Assembly: GCF_002735705.1 (NCBI RefSeq)
Contig: NZ_PDZL01000030.1
Span: forward strand, 1 to 54,260
Direction of reading: 5' to 3'
DNA from: Janthinobacterium sp. BJB426
GTDB taxonomy: Bacteria; Pseudomonadota; Gammaproteobacteria; Burkholderiales; Burkholderiaceae_D
Length of the DNA: 54,260 nt
Shown: piece after piece, positions 32,499 to 41,457 of the stretch
Layout of the letters: every line of letters starts with the position of its first letter
Position numbering within the stretch: position 1 is the first letter of the stretch
Program-made: the position numbers and the translations under genes
The notes under the pieces: model-generated
Databases searched by the model: none
Seen by the model: only the letters and a program-made list of their open reading frames with translations
Told to the model about the DNA's origin: nothing

Positions 32499-34133
32499 AT
32501 GACTGCTGATTTCAATACCGGCCTCGGCAAAAATAGCGCCAATTACGCCGCCCTCACCCCGCTCGACTATATCGCCAGGGCAGCCGCAGTATATGGCAAT
32601 CGCCTGGCAATTGCACATGGCGCCGTGCGCCAGACGTGGGGTGAAACCTATGCGCGCACGCGCCGCCTGGCCTCCGGCCTCATCAAGCTGGGCGTGGGTA
32701 CGGGCGACACGGTGGCCGTGATGCTGCCAAACACGCCCGCCATGGTGGAAGCGAGCTTTGGCGTCCCGATGGCCGGCGCCGTCCTCAACGCCCTGAATAT
32801 CCGCCTCGACCTGGCCTCGCTGACCTTCATGCTGCGCCATGGCCAGGCGAAAGTCTTGCTGGCCGATACGGAATTTGCCGAACTGGCGCGCCAGATGGCG
32901 GCGCAGATTCCCGGCCTGCGCGTGATCCAGGTCAATGACGTGCTGGGACCTGAAGTGGACCCATTTGCCGACCTCGACTACGAAGCCTTGCTGGCCAGCG
33001 GCGACCCCGAGTACGACTGGCAGGGGCCGGCGGACGAGTGGGATGCCATCGCCCTCAACTACACGTCCGGCACCACGGGCGACCCGAAAGGCGTGGTCTA
33101 CCACCACCGCGGCGCGGCATTGAATGCCCTGTCGAACATACTGGAGTGGGACATGCCCAAGCATGCCGTGTATTTATGGACCTTGCCGATGTTCCACTGC
33201 AATGGCTGGTGCTTCCCGTGGACCGTCGCCGCCCGCGCCGGCGTCAACGTATGCCTGCGCAAGTTCGAGCCGAAACTCGTGTTCGACCTGATGCGCGAGT
33301 TGCGCATCACCCACTATTGCGCCGCGCCCATCGTGCACGCGGCCCTGGCCAACGCGCCCGCCAACTGGCGCGACGGCATCAACTGGACCGTGCGCGGCAT
33401 GGTGGCCGGTGCGCCGCCTCCAGCGGCCATGGTGGCAAAGATCGAAGCCATGGGCTTTGACTTGATCCACTCGTATGGCTTGACGGAAGTGTACGGTCCG
33501 GCCGCCATCTGCGCCGAGCAGGACGAGTGGGCGGCCTTGAGCCAGGAAGAACGCGCCGTGTTGAAGTCGCGCCAGGGCGTGCGCTACCACTTGCAAAGCG
33601 CCGTGGCCGTGATCGACCCGGACACCATGCAGCCGGTGGCGGCCGACGGCGAACAGATCGGCGAGATCATGTTCCGTGGCAACATCTGCATGAAGGGCTA
33701 TCTGAAAAATGAAAAGGCGACGCAGGAAGCGTTCGCCGGCGGCTGGTTCCACACGGGCGACCTCGGTGTCATGTATCCGGACGGCTATATCAAGCTGAAG
33801 GACCGCAGCAAGGACATCATCATTTCCGGCGGAGAAAACATTTCCAGCGTGGAAGTGGAAGACGCGCTATACCACCATCCGCAAGTGCTGGCCGCCGCCG
33901 TCATCGCCCAGCCCGATGAAAAATGGGGCGAAACGCCGTGCGCGTTCGTCGAACTGCGCGAGGGCGGCACGGTGACGGAAGCGGAATTGATCGCCTTTTG
34001 CAAGAACAACCTGGCGGGCTTCAAGGTACCGAAAGCCATTTATTTCGGCCCCCTGCCCCGCACGTCGACAGGCAAGATCCAGAAGTTCGAATTGCGCAAG
34101 CGCATGCAGTCGGACAAGGCCATCGACGTCTGA
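32499..34133 (+). CDS. Acyl-CoA synthetase (AMP-forming)
   Basis: Activates a fatty or short organic acid to its CoA thioester through an acyl-adenylate. The 544-residue protein has the ATP loop YTSGTTGDPKG (188-198), the GLTEVYGP motif, HTGDLG and the hinge region DRSKDIIISGGENISS, and the C-terminal catalytic Lys in RTSTGKIQKFEL. It resembles the 3-methylmercaptopropionyl-CoA ligase/long-chain ligase group. CAGGAGA precedes the ATG at 32499; the open frame to 31869 overlaps the divergent regulator and is not coding. The chain-length preference is unknown. Confidence 0.92.
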   Translation: MTADFNTGLGKNSANYAALTPLDYIARAAAVYGNRLAIAHGAVRQTWGETYARTRRLASGLIKLGVGTGDTVAVMLPNTPAMVEASFGVPMAGAVLNALNIRLDLASLTFMLRHGQAKVLLADTEFAELARQMAAQIPGLRVIQVNDVLGPEVDPFADLDYEALLASGDPEYDWQGPADEWDAIALNYTSGTTGDPKGVVYHHRGAALNALSNILEWDMPKHAVYLWTLPMFHCNGWCFPWTVAARAGVNVCLRKFEPKLVFDLMRELRITHYCAAPIVHAALANAPANWRDGINWTVRGMVAGAPPPAAMVAKIEAMGFDLIHSYGLTEVYGPAAICAEQDEWAALSQEERAVLKSRQGVRYHLQSAVAVIDPDTMQPVAADGEQIGEIMFRGNICMKGYLKNEKATQEAFAGGWFHTGDLGVMYPDGYIKLKDRSKDIIISGGENISSVEVEDALYHHPQVLAAAVIAQPDEKWGETPCAFVELREGGTVTEAELIAFCKNNLAGFKVPKAIYFGPLPRTSTGKIQKFELRKRMQSDKAIDV

Positions 34134-34143
34134 TTTGTTCCCG

Positions 34144-35559
34144 TCAGTCGCGCTTGCCTTGCAGCCACGCCGGCTGCGCCACCACCAGGCGCGAGAAGCT
34201 GGCGATGCTGGCCACGGCGGCGAACCCTGCCGCCAGGCACAGCGCATACGTCGTGCCCCGGCTGGCGGAAACCGTGAAGCAATACGCGACCAGTGCCGCG
34301 CCTGTCGCTTGCCCGATCAGGCGGGACGTGGCCACCACGCCGCTGGCGCCGCCGGCCCGCTCGGGCGGCGCGCTGCCCATGATGGCTTTCAGGTTCGGCG
34401 CCTGGAAGAAACCGAAACCGATGCCGCACAAGGCCATGCGCCAGCCGATGTCAACCGCGCTCGGATGCGCCGGGATCCACACCAGGGTCAGCAAACCGCC
34501 GGCCAGCGCCGCCAGGCCAATACCGCCCAGCACGCCCGGAGAATAGCGGTCGCTCAGGCGGCCGGCCACGGGCGCCATCACGGCGACCAGCGCGGCCCAC
34601 GGCGTCATCAAAAAACCCGTCTCGACGGGTGAGCGGCCCAGTGTCACCTCAAAATAAAAGGGCAAAGAAACAAAGGCCAGGCCCTGCGCGGCAAACGTGC
34701 AGATGGCCGTCAGCGACGACAGCAGGAATAATGGACGGCGGAACAGGTCGATCGGCAGCATCGGTGCCGCGTGCCCCGCCTGGCGGCGCAACAGCAAGAC
34801 AAAGAAAATCACCACCGCCGCCAGTTCCGGCAGCAAGGTCGACAGGGCCGCGTGATGGGCCGCGTCGCCAAACAGCAAAATGAGCAAGCCGAAGGCGCCC
34901 ACGTTGTACAGCGCCGTGCGCGCATCGAGGGTGTGGCCGGACAATTTGGTGGCCGGCAGCATGCGGCTGGCGAGGAAAAAGCCCGCCACGCCCAGCGGCA
35001 CGTTGATGGCGAACAGCCACGGCCACGAGGCCGTCGCCAGGATCAGCGAGGCAGCCGTGGGGCCGATGGCGAACGCGACGGCCACCACCAGCGCGTTATT
35101 GCCAAACGCGCGTCCCAGCAAATGTTTAGGGTACAGGGCGCGCAGCAGCGCCGTATTGACGCTCATCATGGCGCTGGCGCCGACGCCCTGGAACAGCCGT
35201 GCCACCACCAGCGACGGCAGGGACCAGGCCAGCGCGCAGGCGAGCGAGGCCAAAGTAAACAGGAGCATGCCGGAGATAAACACGCGTCGGTAGCCGGCGA
35301 TTTCGCCGAGGGCGGAAAACGGCAGCAGGGTCGCCACCATGGCCAGTTGGTAGACGTTCACGATCCATACGGAGGCGGCCGGCGTCGTGTGCAGCTCGCT
35401 GGCGATGGCCGGCAAGGCCGTGTTGGCAATGGCCGTATCGAGCGAGGCCATGCCCACGCCGATGGCCAGCGCCAGCATGGCCCATAAACGGGCGCCGGGC
35501 GGCAAGCCGTCCTCGCCCACCATCACGGCTTGCGTTTGCCGCTGCATAGACTGCTGCAT
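34144..35559 (-). CDS. DHA2-type MFS efflux transporter
   Basis: Inner-membrane drug:proton antiporter of 471 residues with about fourteen predicted helices. The N-terminal LALAIGVGMASLDTAIANTA carries the DHA2 motif D1, and VARLFQGVGASAMMSVNTAL is the motif C-like region. The hydrophilic centre (LRRQAGHAAPMLPIDLFRR) separates the two halves, as in SmvA/QacA-like pumps. It converges with the acyl-CoA synthetase gene by ten bases. No regulator adjoins it. Substrates are unknown; cationic antiseptics and dyes are usual for relatives. Confidence 0.88.
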   Translation of the reverse strand: MQQSMQRQTQAVMVGEDGLPPGARLWAMLALAIGVGMASLDTAIANTALPAIASELHTTPAASVWIVNVYQLAMVATLLPFSALGEIAGYRRVFISGMLLFTLASLACALAWSLPSLVVARLFQGVGASAMMSVNTALLRALYPKHLLGRAFGNNALVVAVAFAIGPTAASLILATASWPWLFAINVPLGVAGFFLASRMLPATKLSGHTLDARTALYNVGAFGLLILLFGDAAHHAALSTLLPELAAVVIFFVLLLRRQAGHAAPMLPIDLFRRPLFLLSSLTAICTFAAQGLAFVSLPFYFEVTLGRSPVETGFLMTPWAALVAVMAPVAGRLSDRYSPGVLGGIGLAALAGGLLTLVWIPAHPSAVDIGWRMALCGIGFGFFQAPNLKAIMGSAPPERAGGASGVVATSRLIGQATGAALVAYCFTVSASRGTTYALCLAAGFAAVASIASFSRLVVAQPAWLQGKRD

Positions 35560-35636
35560 AAATACACTACCTGTTCATCTTGCTGATCCGGGCAATACAC
35601 TAGCATGTATGCAAAAAACCTGCAGGACAGGCAAGC

Positions 35637-36353
35637 TTACTTCTGGCAATCGATCACTTTAAAATCTTTCGAATAACAGATACGCAACTCGCCCGAGTGC
35701 TTTTCATAGCCGAGCCAGCGGCCTTTCAATTGCGGGTTGTGCTGCTTCATCCACTGGAACAGCTCGTTCTTCGGCATGGTGGAGTCTGGCAACTTCAAGG
35801 CCTGGAACAGTTCACGTTCCTTCTCGAAATACTGCTTGGCCGTATCGAAATCGCAGGCGCCATGCTTTTCCCACTCGCCCTGCAACAAGGCTTCGCCCGG
35901 CTGCATGCACATATAGGGCAGGATGTCGGACGGCGCCAGCTTCGGCAGATTGCCCTTGCAATAGCGCGGGTGCATGTCCGTCTTGCGCGGCGGCGTCACG
36001 GAAATGTCTTCGCAGGTGGCCGGATTGGCCGACTGCGCCCACAGGCCATGCACGATCCAGCCGAACTGGTTGCTCTCGGCGCACTGGAAGGCGGCCTTTT
36101 TCGACACTGCGCCACGACGGCGCTGGCTGTCGCAAAAACCTGGCGACCACGACAGCGCCAGCATGAAGTAATCGGTGGGCACGTTGGTGCTTTGCTTGTA
36201 GCACGTGTTTTTCTCGTCCGACGGCTTGACGTCGTAATCGTAGTAACTGACGTTGCGGGGAATGGCGCACGTGGCGTCGGCCGCGTGGACGGCACCAAAG
36301 GACAGGCTGAGGAAAACGGCCGCCAGCGCGGGCAGTACAGTTCGAAATTGCAT
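35637..36353 (-). CDS. Ribonuclease T2 family protein
   Basis: Exported endoribonuclease of 238 residues. A signal peptide (LPALAAVFLSLSFGAVHAA) precedes the two catalytic segments: CAS I FGWIVHGLWAQ with H102, and CAS II EWEKHGAC with E160/H164. Most family members have Pro after HGLW; here it is Ala. Several cysteines (C29, C51, C74, C91, C114, C132) suit a disulfide-rich periplasmic or secreted RNase. AAGGGAAA precedes the ATG. Likely scavenges external RNA. Confidence 0.9.
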   Translation of the reverse strand: MQFRTVLPALAAVFLSLSFGAVHAADATCAIPRNVSYYDYDVKPSDEKNTCYKQSTNVPTDYFMLALSWSPGFCDSQRRRGAVSKKAAFQCAESNQFGWIVHGLWAQSANPATCEDISVTPPRKTDMHPRYCKGNLPKLAPSDILPYMCMQPGEALLQGEWEKHGACDFDTAKQYFEKERELFQALKLPDSTMPKNELFQWMKQHNPQLKGRWLGYEKHSGELRICYSKDFKVIDCQK

Positions 36354-36373
36354 CAGGTTTCCCTTTCAGAATA

Positions 36374-36400
36374 TAAAACGCCGGCAACACAGTGCCGGCG
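36374..36400 (-). terminator. Terminator after ilvE
   Basis: CGCCGGCA and TGCCGGCG pair around a six-base loop; on the minus strand the stem is followed by TTTTATATT. It lies 23 bp downstream of the ilvE stop. Confidence 0.75.
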
Positions 36401-36422
36401 CGGTATCAATCAAGCAAGCTGA

Positions 36423-37523
36423 TTAGCAAACCTTGTGCATCCAGCCATGCGTATCCGGTGCCGTGCCATGCTGCAGACCCAGCAACGCTTCGCGCAGGGC
36501 CAGGGTAACGGCGCCGTTTTCATTGTTGTTGATGGTCATTTCAAAGCCGTTGGCCTTGGCCACGCCCACGGGCGTGATGACGGCGGCCGTGCCGCAGGCG
36601 AACACTTCGGTCATGCGGCCCGAGGCGATGTCGTCGCGCCATTGCTGGACGGACAATTTACGCTCTTCCGTCGCATAGCCGAGGTCTTTTGCCATTTCCA
36701 GCAGGCTGCGGCGGGTGATGCCTGGCAACAAGGTGCCCGTCAGTTCCGGCGTCACAACGGTGACTTTCTCGCCATCTTTATACACGAAGAACAAATTCAT
36801 GCCGCCCATTTCCTCGATGAATTCCCGGTGCACGGCGTCCAGCCACACGACCTGGTCGCAGCCCTTCTCTTGCGCTTGCGACTGGGCCATCAGGCTGGCC
36901 GCGTAGTTGCCCGCGCACTTGGCTTCACCGGTGCCGCCCGGCGCGGCGCGCACGAAGTCTTCGCTGATCCACACGGTGACGGGTTTCACGCCTTTCGGGA
37001 AATAGGCGCCGGCAGGCGAAGCGAACAGCACGAACAGGTATTCTTCCGATGGACGCACGCCCAGGTACGGGTCGGTGGCGATCATCAGCGGACGCATGTA
37101 CAGGCTCTCGCCCGTGTTCTTCGGCACCCAGTTGCGGTCTTGCGAAATGAGCGCATCGCCCGCTTCCAGGAACAGCTCGACAGGAATGGCCGGCATGGCC
37201 AGGCGCGCGGCGCTGCGGTTGAAGCGCTCCGCATTCTGTTCCGGACGGAAAGTCTTGATGCTGCCATCCGGCTGGGCGAAGGCCTTGTAGCCTTCGAAGA
37301 TGGCCTGGCCGTAATGCAGCGACGACGCGGACGGGTCCAGCATCAACGGGCCGTAAGCCTTCAGTTCACCCTGCTGCCACTTGCCGTCGCGGTAAGGAAT
37401 CACCACCATGTGGTCGGTAAAGATGCGGCCAAACGCCGGGTTGACCATGCGCGCGGCGCGCTCGGCGTCGGACAGGGGGTGGGCGGATGGGGTGACGACG
37501 AGATTCTGTGTGGAAGTGGTCAT
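36423..37523 (-). CDS. ilvE: Branched-chain amino acid aminotransferase
   Basis: PLP enzyme that moves the amino group between glutamate and the 2-oxo acids of leucine, isoleucine and valine. The 366-residue length and motifs (SLHYGQAIFEGYKAF, MRPLMIATDP, EAKCAGNYAASLMAQ with PLP-Lys202, FACGTAAVITPVG) place it in the type II (eukaryote-like) class IV transaminases. The ATG at 37523 opens MTTSTQNLVV; a TTG five codons upstream is less likely. Followed by a strong terminator. Confidence 0.94.
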   Translation of the reverse strand: MTTSTQNLVVTPSAHPLSDAERAARMVNPAFGRIFTDHMVVIPYRDGKWQQGELKAYGPLMLDPSASSLHYGQAIFEGYKAFAQPDGSIKTFRPEQNAERFNRSAARLAMPAIPVELFLEAGDALISQDRNWVPKNTGESLYMRPLMIATDPYLGVRPSEEYLFVLFASPAGAYFPKGVKPVTVWISEDFVRAAPGGTGEAKCAGNYAASLMAQSQAQEKGCDQVVWLDAVHREFIEEMGGMNLFFVYKDGEKVTVVTPELTGTLLPGITRRSLLEMAKDLGYATEERKLSVQQWRDDIASGRMTEVFACGTAAVITPVGVAKANGFEMTINNNENGAVTLALREALLGLQHGTAPDTHGWMHKVC

Positions 37524-37618
37524 GGCAGCAGGAAACAAATAAGAGGTTCCCTATTGTAGCGCCTAATGCGCGCGGCGAGGAGGCAGATGGGCCAGCCGTT
37601 CTTGTTGCGCCGCATCAA

Positions 37619-38119
37619 TCAAACGGCTGCCCGCGCCGGCCGGCCCTGCCCTGCCTGCGCTTCGTCGGCGCACTGGCTGCAGCGCATCTGCACGGAAATC
37701 ACGTTCGCGCCGATTTCCATGCCGTGCGCCGCCGCCGTCTGGCGCAATTGCTCCACCAGCGGCATATCCTGCACCAGCACGCTGCGTTCGCAGACGCGGC
37801 ACACGAGGTAGCAACTATCCGTCTCCACCTGATCCGGCTTGATCAGGTAGCGCGCCTTGTTGCCGCTGGCACTCGCCTCACGCTCGCGCAGCAGCAAGCC
37901 GGCCCCTTCCATCTCCTTGAGCACGCGGTAAATCGTGCCCAGGCTGACGGTATTGCCGATATGCAGCAGTTGCTGATAAATGCTTTCCGCATTCATCGCT
38001 TGCCGCTGCGTGCCGGCCAGCACTTGCAGGATGCAGATGCGCGCGCTGGTCGGGCGCAGGCGTACGGCGCGCAAGCGCTCGAACACGCGGCCATCGCCCT
38101 GGGTTTGAATGTCTTGCAT
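37619..38119 (-). CDS. Fur-family regulator
   Basis: Metal- or peroxide-responsive repressor of 166 residues. The N-terminal winged helix (RLRPTSARICILQVLAGTQR and VSLGTIYRVLKEMEGAGLL) is followed by the dimer domain with paired cysteines (CYLVCRVCERSV, about 103-114, and CSQC, about 147-150) for a structural zinc. The His-rich sensor segment of classical Fur is poor here, so the exact subgroup (Fur, Zur or PerR) is unclear. GGAGAA precedes the ATG. It is next to the IS1595 element. Confidence 0.85.
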   Translation of the reverse strand: MQDIQTQGDGRVFERLRAVRLRPTSARICILQVLAGTQRQAMNAESIYQQLLHIGNTVSLGTIYRVLKEMEGAGLLLREREASASGNKARYLIKPDQVETDSCYLVCRVCERSVLVQDMPLVEQLRQTAAAHGMEIGANVISVQMRCSQCADEAQAGQGRPARAAV

Positions 38120-38196
38120 GGGATTCTCCGCTTGTGCGTTCTGCTCTCCCTACCTTGCCAAGCGAAAACGTCAAAAGGGAACCGGGAAATGAAAAA

Positions 38197-38222
38197 GGCT
38201 CTGTCATCGATAAATAGGGGAA
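38197..38222 (+). repeat. IS1595 left terminal inverted repeat
   Basis: Begins GGCTCTGTCATCGATAAATA and ends GGGGAA. It matches the right repeat (39232-39257, reverse complement) at about 18 of 26 positions, including GGCT, TGTCA and GGGAA. Confidence 0.75.
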
Positions 38223-38286
38223 CTGCCGGAATCTTCCCTTGGCATTGCTGTCTGACTCTGCATACTTACCAGACAGGGAGCAGATC

Positions 38287-39255
38287 ATGCAGCCAGCCGA
38301 ATGGATCCGTTTTATCGCCCAGTTTGCTCACCTGAACCGACGCCAGCGGCAGACAGGCATCGCCCTGCTGCGTGGCAACGCACCGCACGACGCGACCATC
38401 GCGTTGCTGGAAAGCGTGGCGCAGCCGCGATTGGTCTGTCCCGCCTGCCGCTCGCCTCACCTGCACCGGCATGGCCATGCGCACGGCTTGCAGCGCTACC
38501 GCTGCGTGCCTTGCGGGCGCACTTTCAATGCCTTGACGGGCACACCGCTGGCCCGCTTGCGTCACAAGGCGCTATGGATCGCGTATGCCGATTGCCTGCT
38601 TGATTCCAGGTCGGTGCGCCAGGCCGCTCAGCAGCTGGGATTACACCGCAACACCACGTTTCGCTGGCGCCACCGCTTTCTCAGCGTGGCGAAGACGGAC
38701 CGGCCGCATGGCCTGCATGGCATCGCCGAGGCCGATGAACTCTACGTGCTGGAATCGGAAAAGGGGTCGAGGCAGATGACGCGTCCGGCCCGCCGTCGTG
38801 GCGGCCATGCCTTTAAACGCGGTATATCGAATGAGCAAGTCTGCATCCTGGTGGCACGCGACCGCACGGGCCAGACTCTCGATTTCGTCACGGGCAAAGG
38901 CGCGTTGACGAAGGCGCAGCTGCACCGATGTTTGTTGCCCGTTATCGACAAGGATGTTCTGCTGGTAACGGATGGTCATGCGGCCTACCGGGCGTTTGCG
39001 AGGGAAGCGGGCATCAGCCACGAGGCCGTCAACTTGCGCGCCGGCATCCGCGTGCAGGGCGCCGCGCATGTGCAGAACGTCAATGCGTATCACAGCCGCC
39101 TGAGACAATGGCTCGGTCCGTTTCATGGCGTGGCCACGCGCTACCTGCCAAATTACCTGGGCTGGCGCTGGATACTCGACGCCGGACGCATCCGTTCACC
39201 AGAAACGTTATTGAAAGCAACGCTGGGAGTATTCCCACATCTGGCGGTGACATAG
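38287..39255 (+). CDS. IS1595-family transposase
   Basis: Transposase of 322 residues. An N-terminal helical part precedes a zinc ribbon (C51-x2-C54 and C73-x2-C76 in CPACRSPHL and YRCVPCGRTF), then an HTH-like region (SVRQAAQQLGLHRNTTFRWR) and the ISXO2-like DDE catalytic core with acids in EADELYVLE and LLVTDGHAAY; the third segment is NAYHSRLRQWLGPFHGV. GGGAG before the ATG supports the start. The reading frame is intact, so the element may be active. Its stop codon lies in the right inverted repeat. Confidence 0.9.
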   Translation: MQPAEWIRFIAQFAHLNRRQRQTGIALLRGNAPHDATIALLESVAQPRLVCPACRSPHLHRHGHAHGLQRYRCVPCGRTFNALTGTPLARLRHKALWIAYADCLLDSRSVRQAAQQLGLHRNTTFRWRHRFLSVAKTDRPHGLHGIAEADELYVLESEKGSRQMTRPARRRGGHAFKRGISNEQVCILVARDRTGQTLDFVTGKGALTKAQLHRCLLPVIDKDVLLVTDGHAAYRAFAREAGISHEAVNLRAGIRVQGAAHVQNVNAYHSRLRQWLGPFHGVATRYLPNYLGWRWILDAGRIRSPETLLKATLGVFPHLAVT

Positions 39256-39257
39256 CC
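39232..39257 (-). repeat. IS1595 right terminal inverted repeat
   Basis: Reverse complement begins GGCTATGTCACCGCCAGATG and ends GGGAA. It ends eight bases from the panC terminator stem. Confidence 0.75.
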
Positions 39258-39286
39258 AAAAAGAAACGGGGCCGAATGGCCCCGTT
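39258..39286 (-). terminator. panC terminator
   Basis: AACGGGGCC, GAAT and GGCCCCGTT form a nine-pair stem. On the minus strand it is followed by TTTCTTTTT. It lies ten bases after the panC stop and directly borders the IS1595 right end. Confidence 0.85.
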
Positions 39287-39296
39287 GTGACAATGC

Positions 39297-40136
39297 TTAT
39301 ATTTCGAGGTTGTCGATGAGTCTGGTTTGCCCCAGCTTGGCGGCGGCCAGCACCACCAGCGGTTCACCGGCGGCCAGTTCCGCAGCGTTTGGCGCTTGCA
39401 GGTTGGCGCGCTTGCGCACGGCGATGTAGTCCGATTTCCAGCCGCGGTTGTCCAGCAATTGCATGGCCGCCTGTTCCAGTTCGCCGACGGCCAGGTTGCC
39501 CTTGCGCACTTCCTCGGCGACGAAGTTGAGGCCCTTGTACAGTTCCGGCGCTTCCGCCCGTTCGCTTTCCGACAGGTACATATTGCGCGACGATAAGGCC
39601 AGGCCATCGTCTGCGCGGTAGGTTTCCGCGGCAATGATTTCCGTCGGCAGCGCGAACTGGCGCGCCATGTTGCGGATGATCATCAGTTGCTGGTAATCCT
39701 TCTTGCCGAACACGGCCACGCGCGGACCCACGCACGAGAACAGTTTGGTGACGACGGTGCACACGCCTTCGAAGAAGCCGGGACGGAACTCGCCTTCCAG
39801 GGTATTGCCCAGGTCATCGGGCGGGCGCACGCGGTATTCCTGCGGTTCCGGATACAGTTCTTTTTCCGTCGGCGCGAACAGCACGTACACGCCTTCCTTT
39901 TCCAGCTTGGCGATGTCGGCCGCCATGGTGCGCGGATATTTTTCGAAGTCTTCGTTCGGGCCGAATTGCAGGCGGTTCACGAAGATCGAGGCGACGACGG
40001 GGTCGCCATGCTTGCGCGCCAGGCGCATCAGCGACAGATGGCCTTCGTGCAGGTTGCCCATGGTGGGGACGAACGCCGTGCGCAGCTGTCCGCTGAGCTG
40101 GTCGCGCAATTCTTCGATGTCGGAAATAATTTTCAT
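39297..40136 (-). CDS. panC: Pantothenate synthetase
   Basis: ATP-dependent joining of pantoate and beta-alanine in pantothenate (CoA) synthesis. The 279-residue protein shows VPTMGNLHEGHLSLMRLA (HxGH nucleotide motif, about 24-41), SIFVNRLQFGPNEDFEKYPR, FGKKDYQQLMIIRNM and ALSSRNMYLSESER (KMSKS-like loop). It is the last gene of a DUF3460-scpA-panC run and is closed by a strong hairpin terminator. panD is not present next to it. Confidence 0.95.
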   Translation of the reverse strand: MKIISDIEELRDQLSGQLRTAFVPTMGNLHEGHLSLMRLARKHGDPVVASIFVNRLQFGPNEDFEKYPRTMAADIAKLEKEGVYVLFAPTEKELYPEPQEYRVRPPDDLGNTLEGEFRPGFFEGVCTVVTKLFSCVGPRVAVFGKKDYQQLMIIRNMARQFALPTEIIAAETYRADDGLALSSRNMYLSESERAEAPELYKGLNFVAEEVRKGNLAVGELEQAAMQLLDNRGWKSDYIAVRKRANLQAPNAAELAAGEPLVVLAAAKLGQTRLIDNLEI

Positions 40137-40190
40137 GGATTGCTTTCGCTAAAACCCCGTTGTACGGTGGTCAGTGACAAAGGGAAGGGG

Positions 40191-41123
40191 TCAGGCGGGC
40201 GAATAGGCCAGCCGGACGTAGATGGGTGCAAACGGTTCTGCCTGCGTGATTTCGATCAGGGTTTCCTTGGCCAGTTCCAGCAGGGCCACGAAGTTGACCA
40301 CCACTACGGGCACGCCGCCGGCAATGTCGAACAGTTCGCTGAACTCGACGAAGCGCGACGATTGCAAATGGCGCAGGATGCTCGACATGTGCTCGCGCAC
40401 GGACAGTTCCTGGCGGCTGATGCGATGGTGCTGGGTCAGTTTGGCGCGTTTCAGCACGTCGAGCCACGCCTGCTGCAAGTCCACCGGTTCCACGTCGGGC
40501 CAGGTGGGTGTCAGGCTTTGCTCGATGAAAATCTGCGTGCGCACGAAATCGCGCTCGAACTGCGGGATGGCGTTCAGGTCGTAGGCGGCCAGCTTGATCT
40601 GCTCGTACTCGAGCAGGCGGCGCACCAGTTCGGCACGGGGGTCGCCGCCATCTTCCTCGACGTCGCTCTTGCGCGAAGGCAAGAGCATGCGCGACTTGAT
40701 CTCGATCAACATGGCCGCCATCAGCAGATACTCTGCGGCCAGTTCCAGGTTGCGCACGCGGATCTGGTCGACATATTTCAGATATTGCAGGGTCACCTGC
40801 GCCATCGGAATATCGAGAATGTTGAAGTTTTGCTTGCGGATCAGGTAGAGCAGCAAGTCGAGCGGGCCTTCGAAGGCTTCGAGGAAGATTTCCAGCGCGT
40901 CCGGCGGAATGTACAAATCCGTCGGCATGCGCATCATCGGCTCGCCATACAGGCGGGCGATGCCCAGCGGGTCGGCGGCGGGCGCCGCGTCCGTTACCTT
41001 GCTTGCAGATGCTGCAGGGTCGCCGCTGCCGTCGCCTTCAGCGACAGGTTCGGGCGACTCGATGACTGCGCCGGCACCGGAAGCATCGGCTTCCGGCGTG
41101 ACTGCAGACTCTTCAGGCAACAT
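40191..41123 (-). CDS. scpA: Segregation and condensation protein A
   Basis: Kleisin subunit of the Smc-ScpAB condensin that organises and segregates chromosomes. The 310-residue protein has an acidic, Ala/Ser/Pro-rich N-terminal extension (about 1-65) before the conserved FEGPLDLLLYLIRKQNFNIL and AAEYLLMAAMLIEIKSRMLL helices, and ends in a winged-helix-like domain. The extension is typical for betaproteobacteria. Lies between DUF3460 and panC in one direction. No scpB gene is in the window. Confidence 0.93.
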   Translation of the reverse strand: MLPEESAVTPEADASGAGAVIESPEPVAEGDGSGDPAASASKVTDAAPAADPLGIARLYGEPMMRMPTDLYIPPDALEIFLEAFEGPLDLLLYLIRKQNFNILDIPMAQVTLQYLKYVDQIRVRNLELAAEYLLMAAMLIEIKSRMLLPSRKSDVEEDGGDPRAELVRRLLEYEQIKLAAYDLNAIPQFERDFVRTQIFIEQSLTPTWPDVEPVDLQQAWLDVLKRAKLTQHHRISRQELSVREHMSSILRHLQSSRFVEFSELFDIAGGVPVVVVNFVALLELAKETLIEITQAEPFAPIYVRLAYSPA

Positions 41124-41140
41124 CGTGCCGGTTCCAGATA

Positions 41141-41350
41141 TTAGTTCTTGTTCTGGTAAACGTAAGCCTGTTGCTTGACGGCCGACGCCAGCTGGCGTTC
41201 CTGCTCATCGATGCTGACGGCCGGCTTGTCCCACAGCAGGGCGCGGCCCGCTTGCTGGCCCGCTTCCATGCCAGGATTCTTGGCCTTCAGTTCGGCGATG
41301 AACAAGGTATGGTCGGATACGTAGTTGTTGTGTTTTGCAGGCAGTTTCAT
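41141..41350 (-). CDS. DUF3460 small protein
   Basis: Soluble protein of 69 residues matching DUF3460: YVSDHTLFIAELKAKNPG, QQAGRALLWDKPAVS and EQERQLASAVKQQAYVYQ. The family is largely confined to Burkholderiales and commonly precedes scpA, as here with an 17-bp gap. AGAAGAG precedes the ATG at 41350; the longer upstream frame is not coding. Function unknown. Confidence 0.85.
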   Translation of the reverse strand: MKLPAKHNNYVSDHTLFIAELKAKNPGMEAGQQAGRALLWDKPAVSIDEQERQLASAVKQQAYVYQNKN

Positions 41351-41457
41351 ATTCTCTTCTGAGTGTCTTATGGGTAAGGTCAGCCGGCCGTATTTTACCG
41401 CGCCGTGTGGCCTGGCGGGTTGTTGTATCGGCAAGTCCGGGGCGAAATTGCTAAAAA

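Larger units (their letters stand above)
38197..39257 (+). mobile_element. Complete IS1595-type insertion sequence
   Basis: A 1061-bp element with one transposase gene and 26-base terminal inverted repeats matching the pattern GGCTnTGTCAnCGnnAnATn then GGGAA at both ends. The right repeat overlaps the transposase stop codon. The flanks share AAAAA, which is too simple to count as a target duplication; the 8-bp duplication typical of the family is not evident. Inserted between the Fur-family gene and the panC terminator. Confidence 0.82.

Noticed and set aside
38192..39262. AAAAA on both sides of the IS1595 element as a target duplication
   Set aside because: Homopolymer of five bases, shorter than the usual eight, and part of the panC terminator T run; not convincing.
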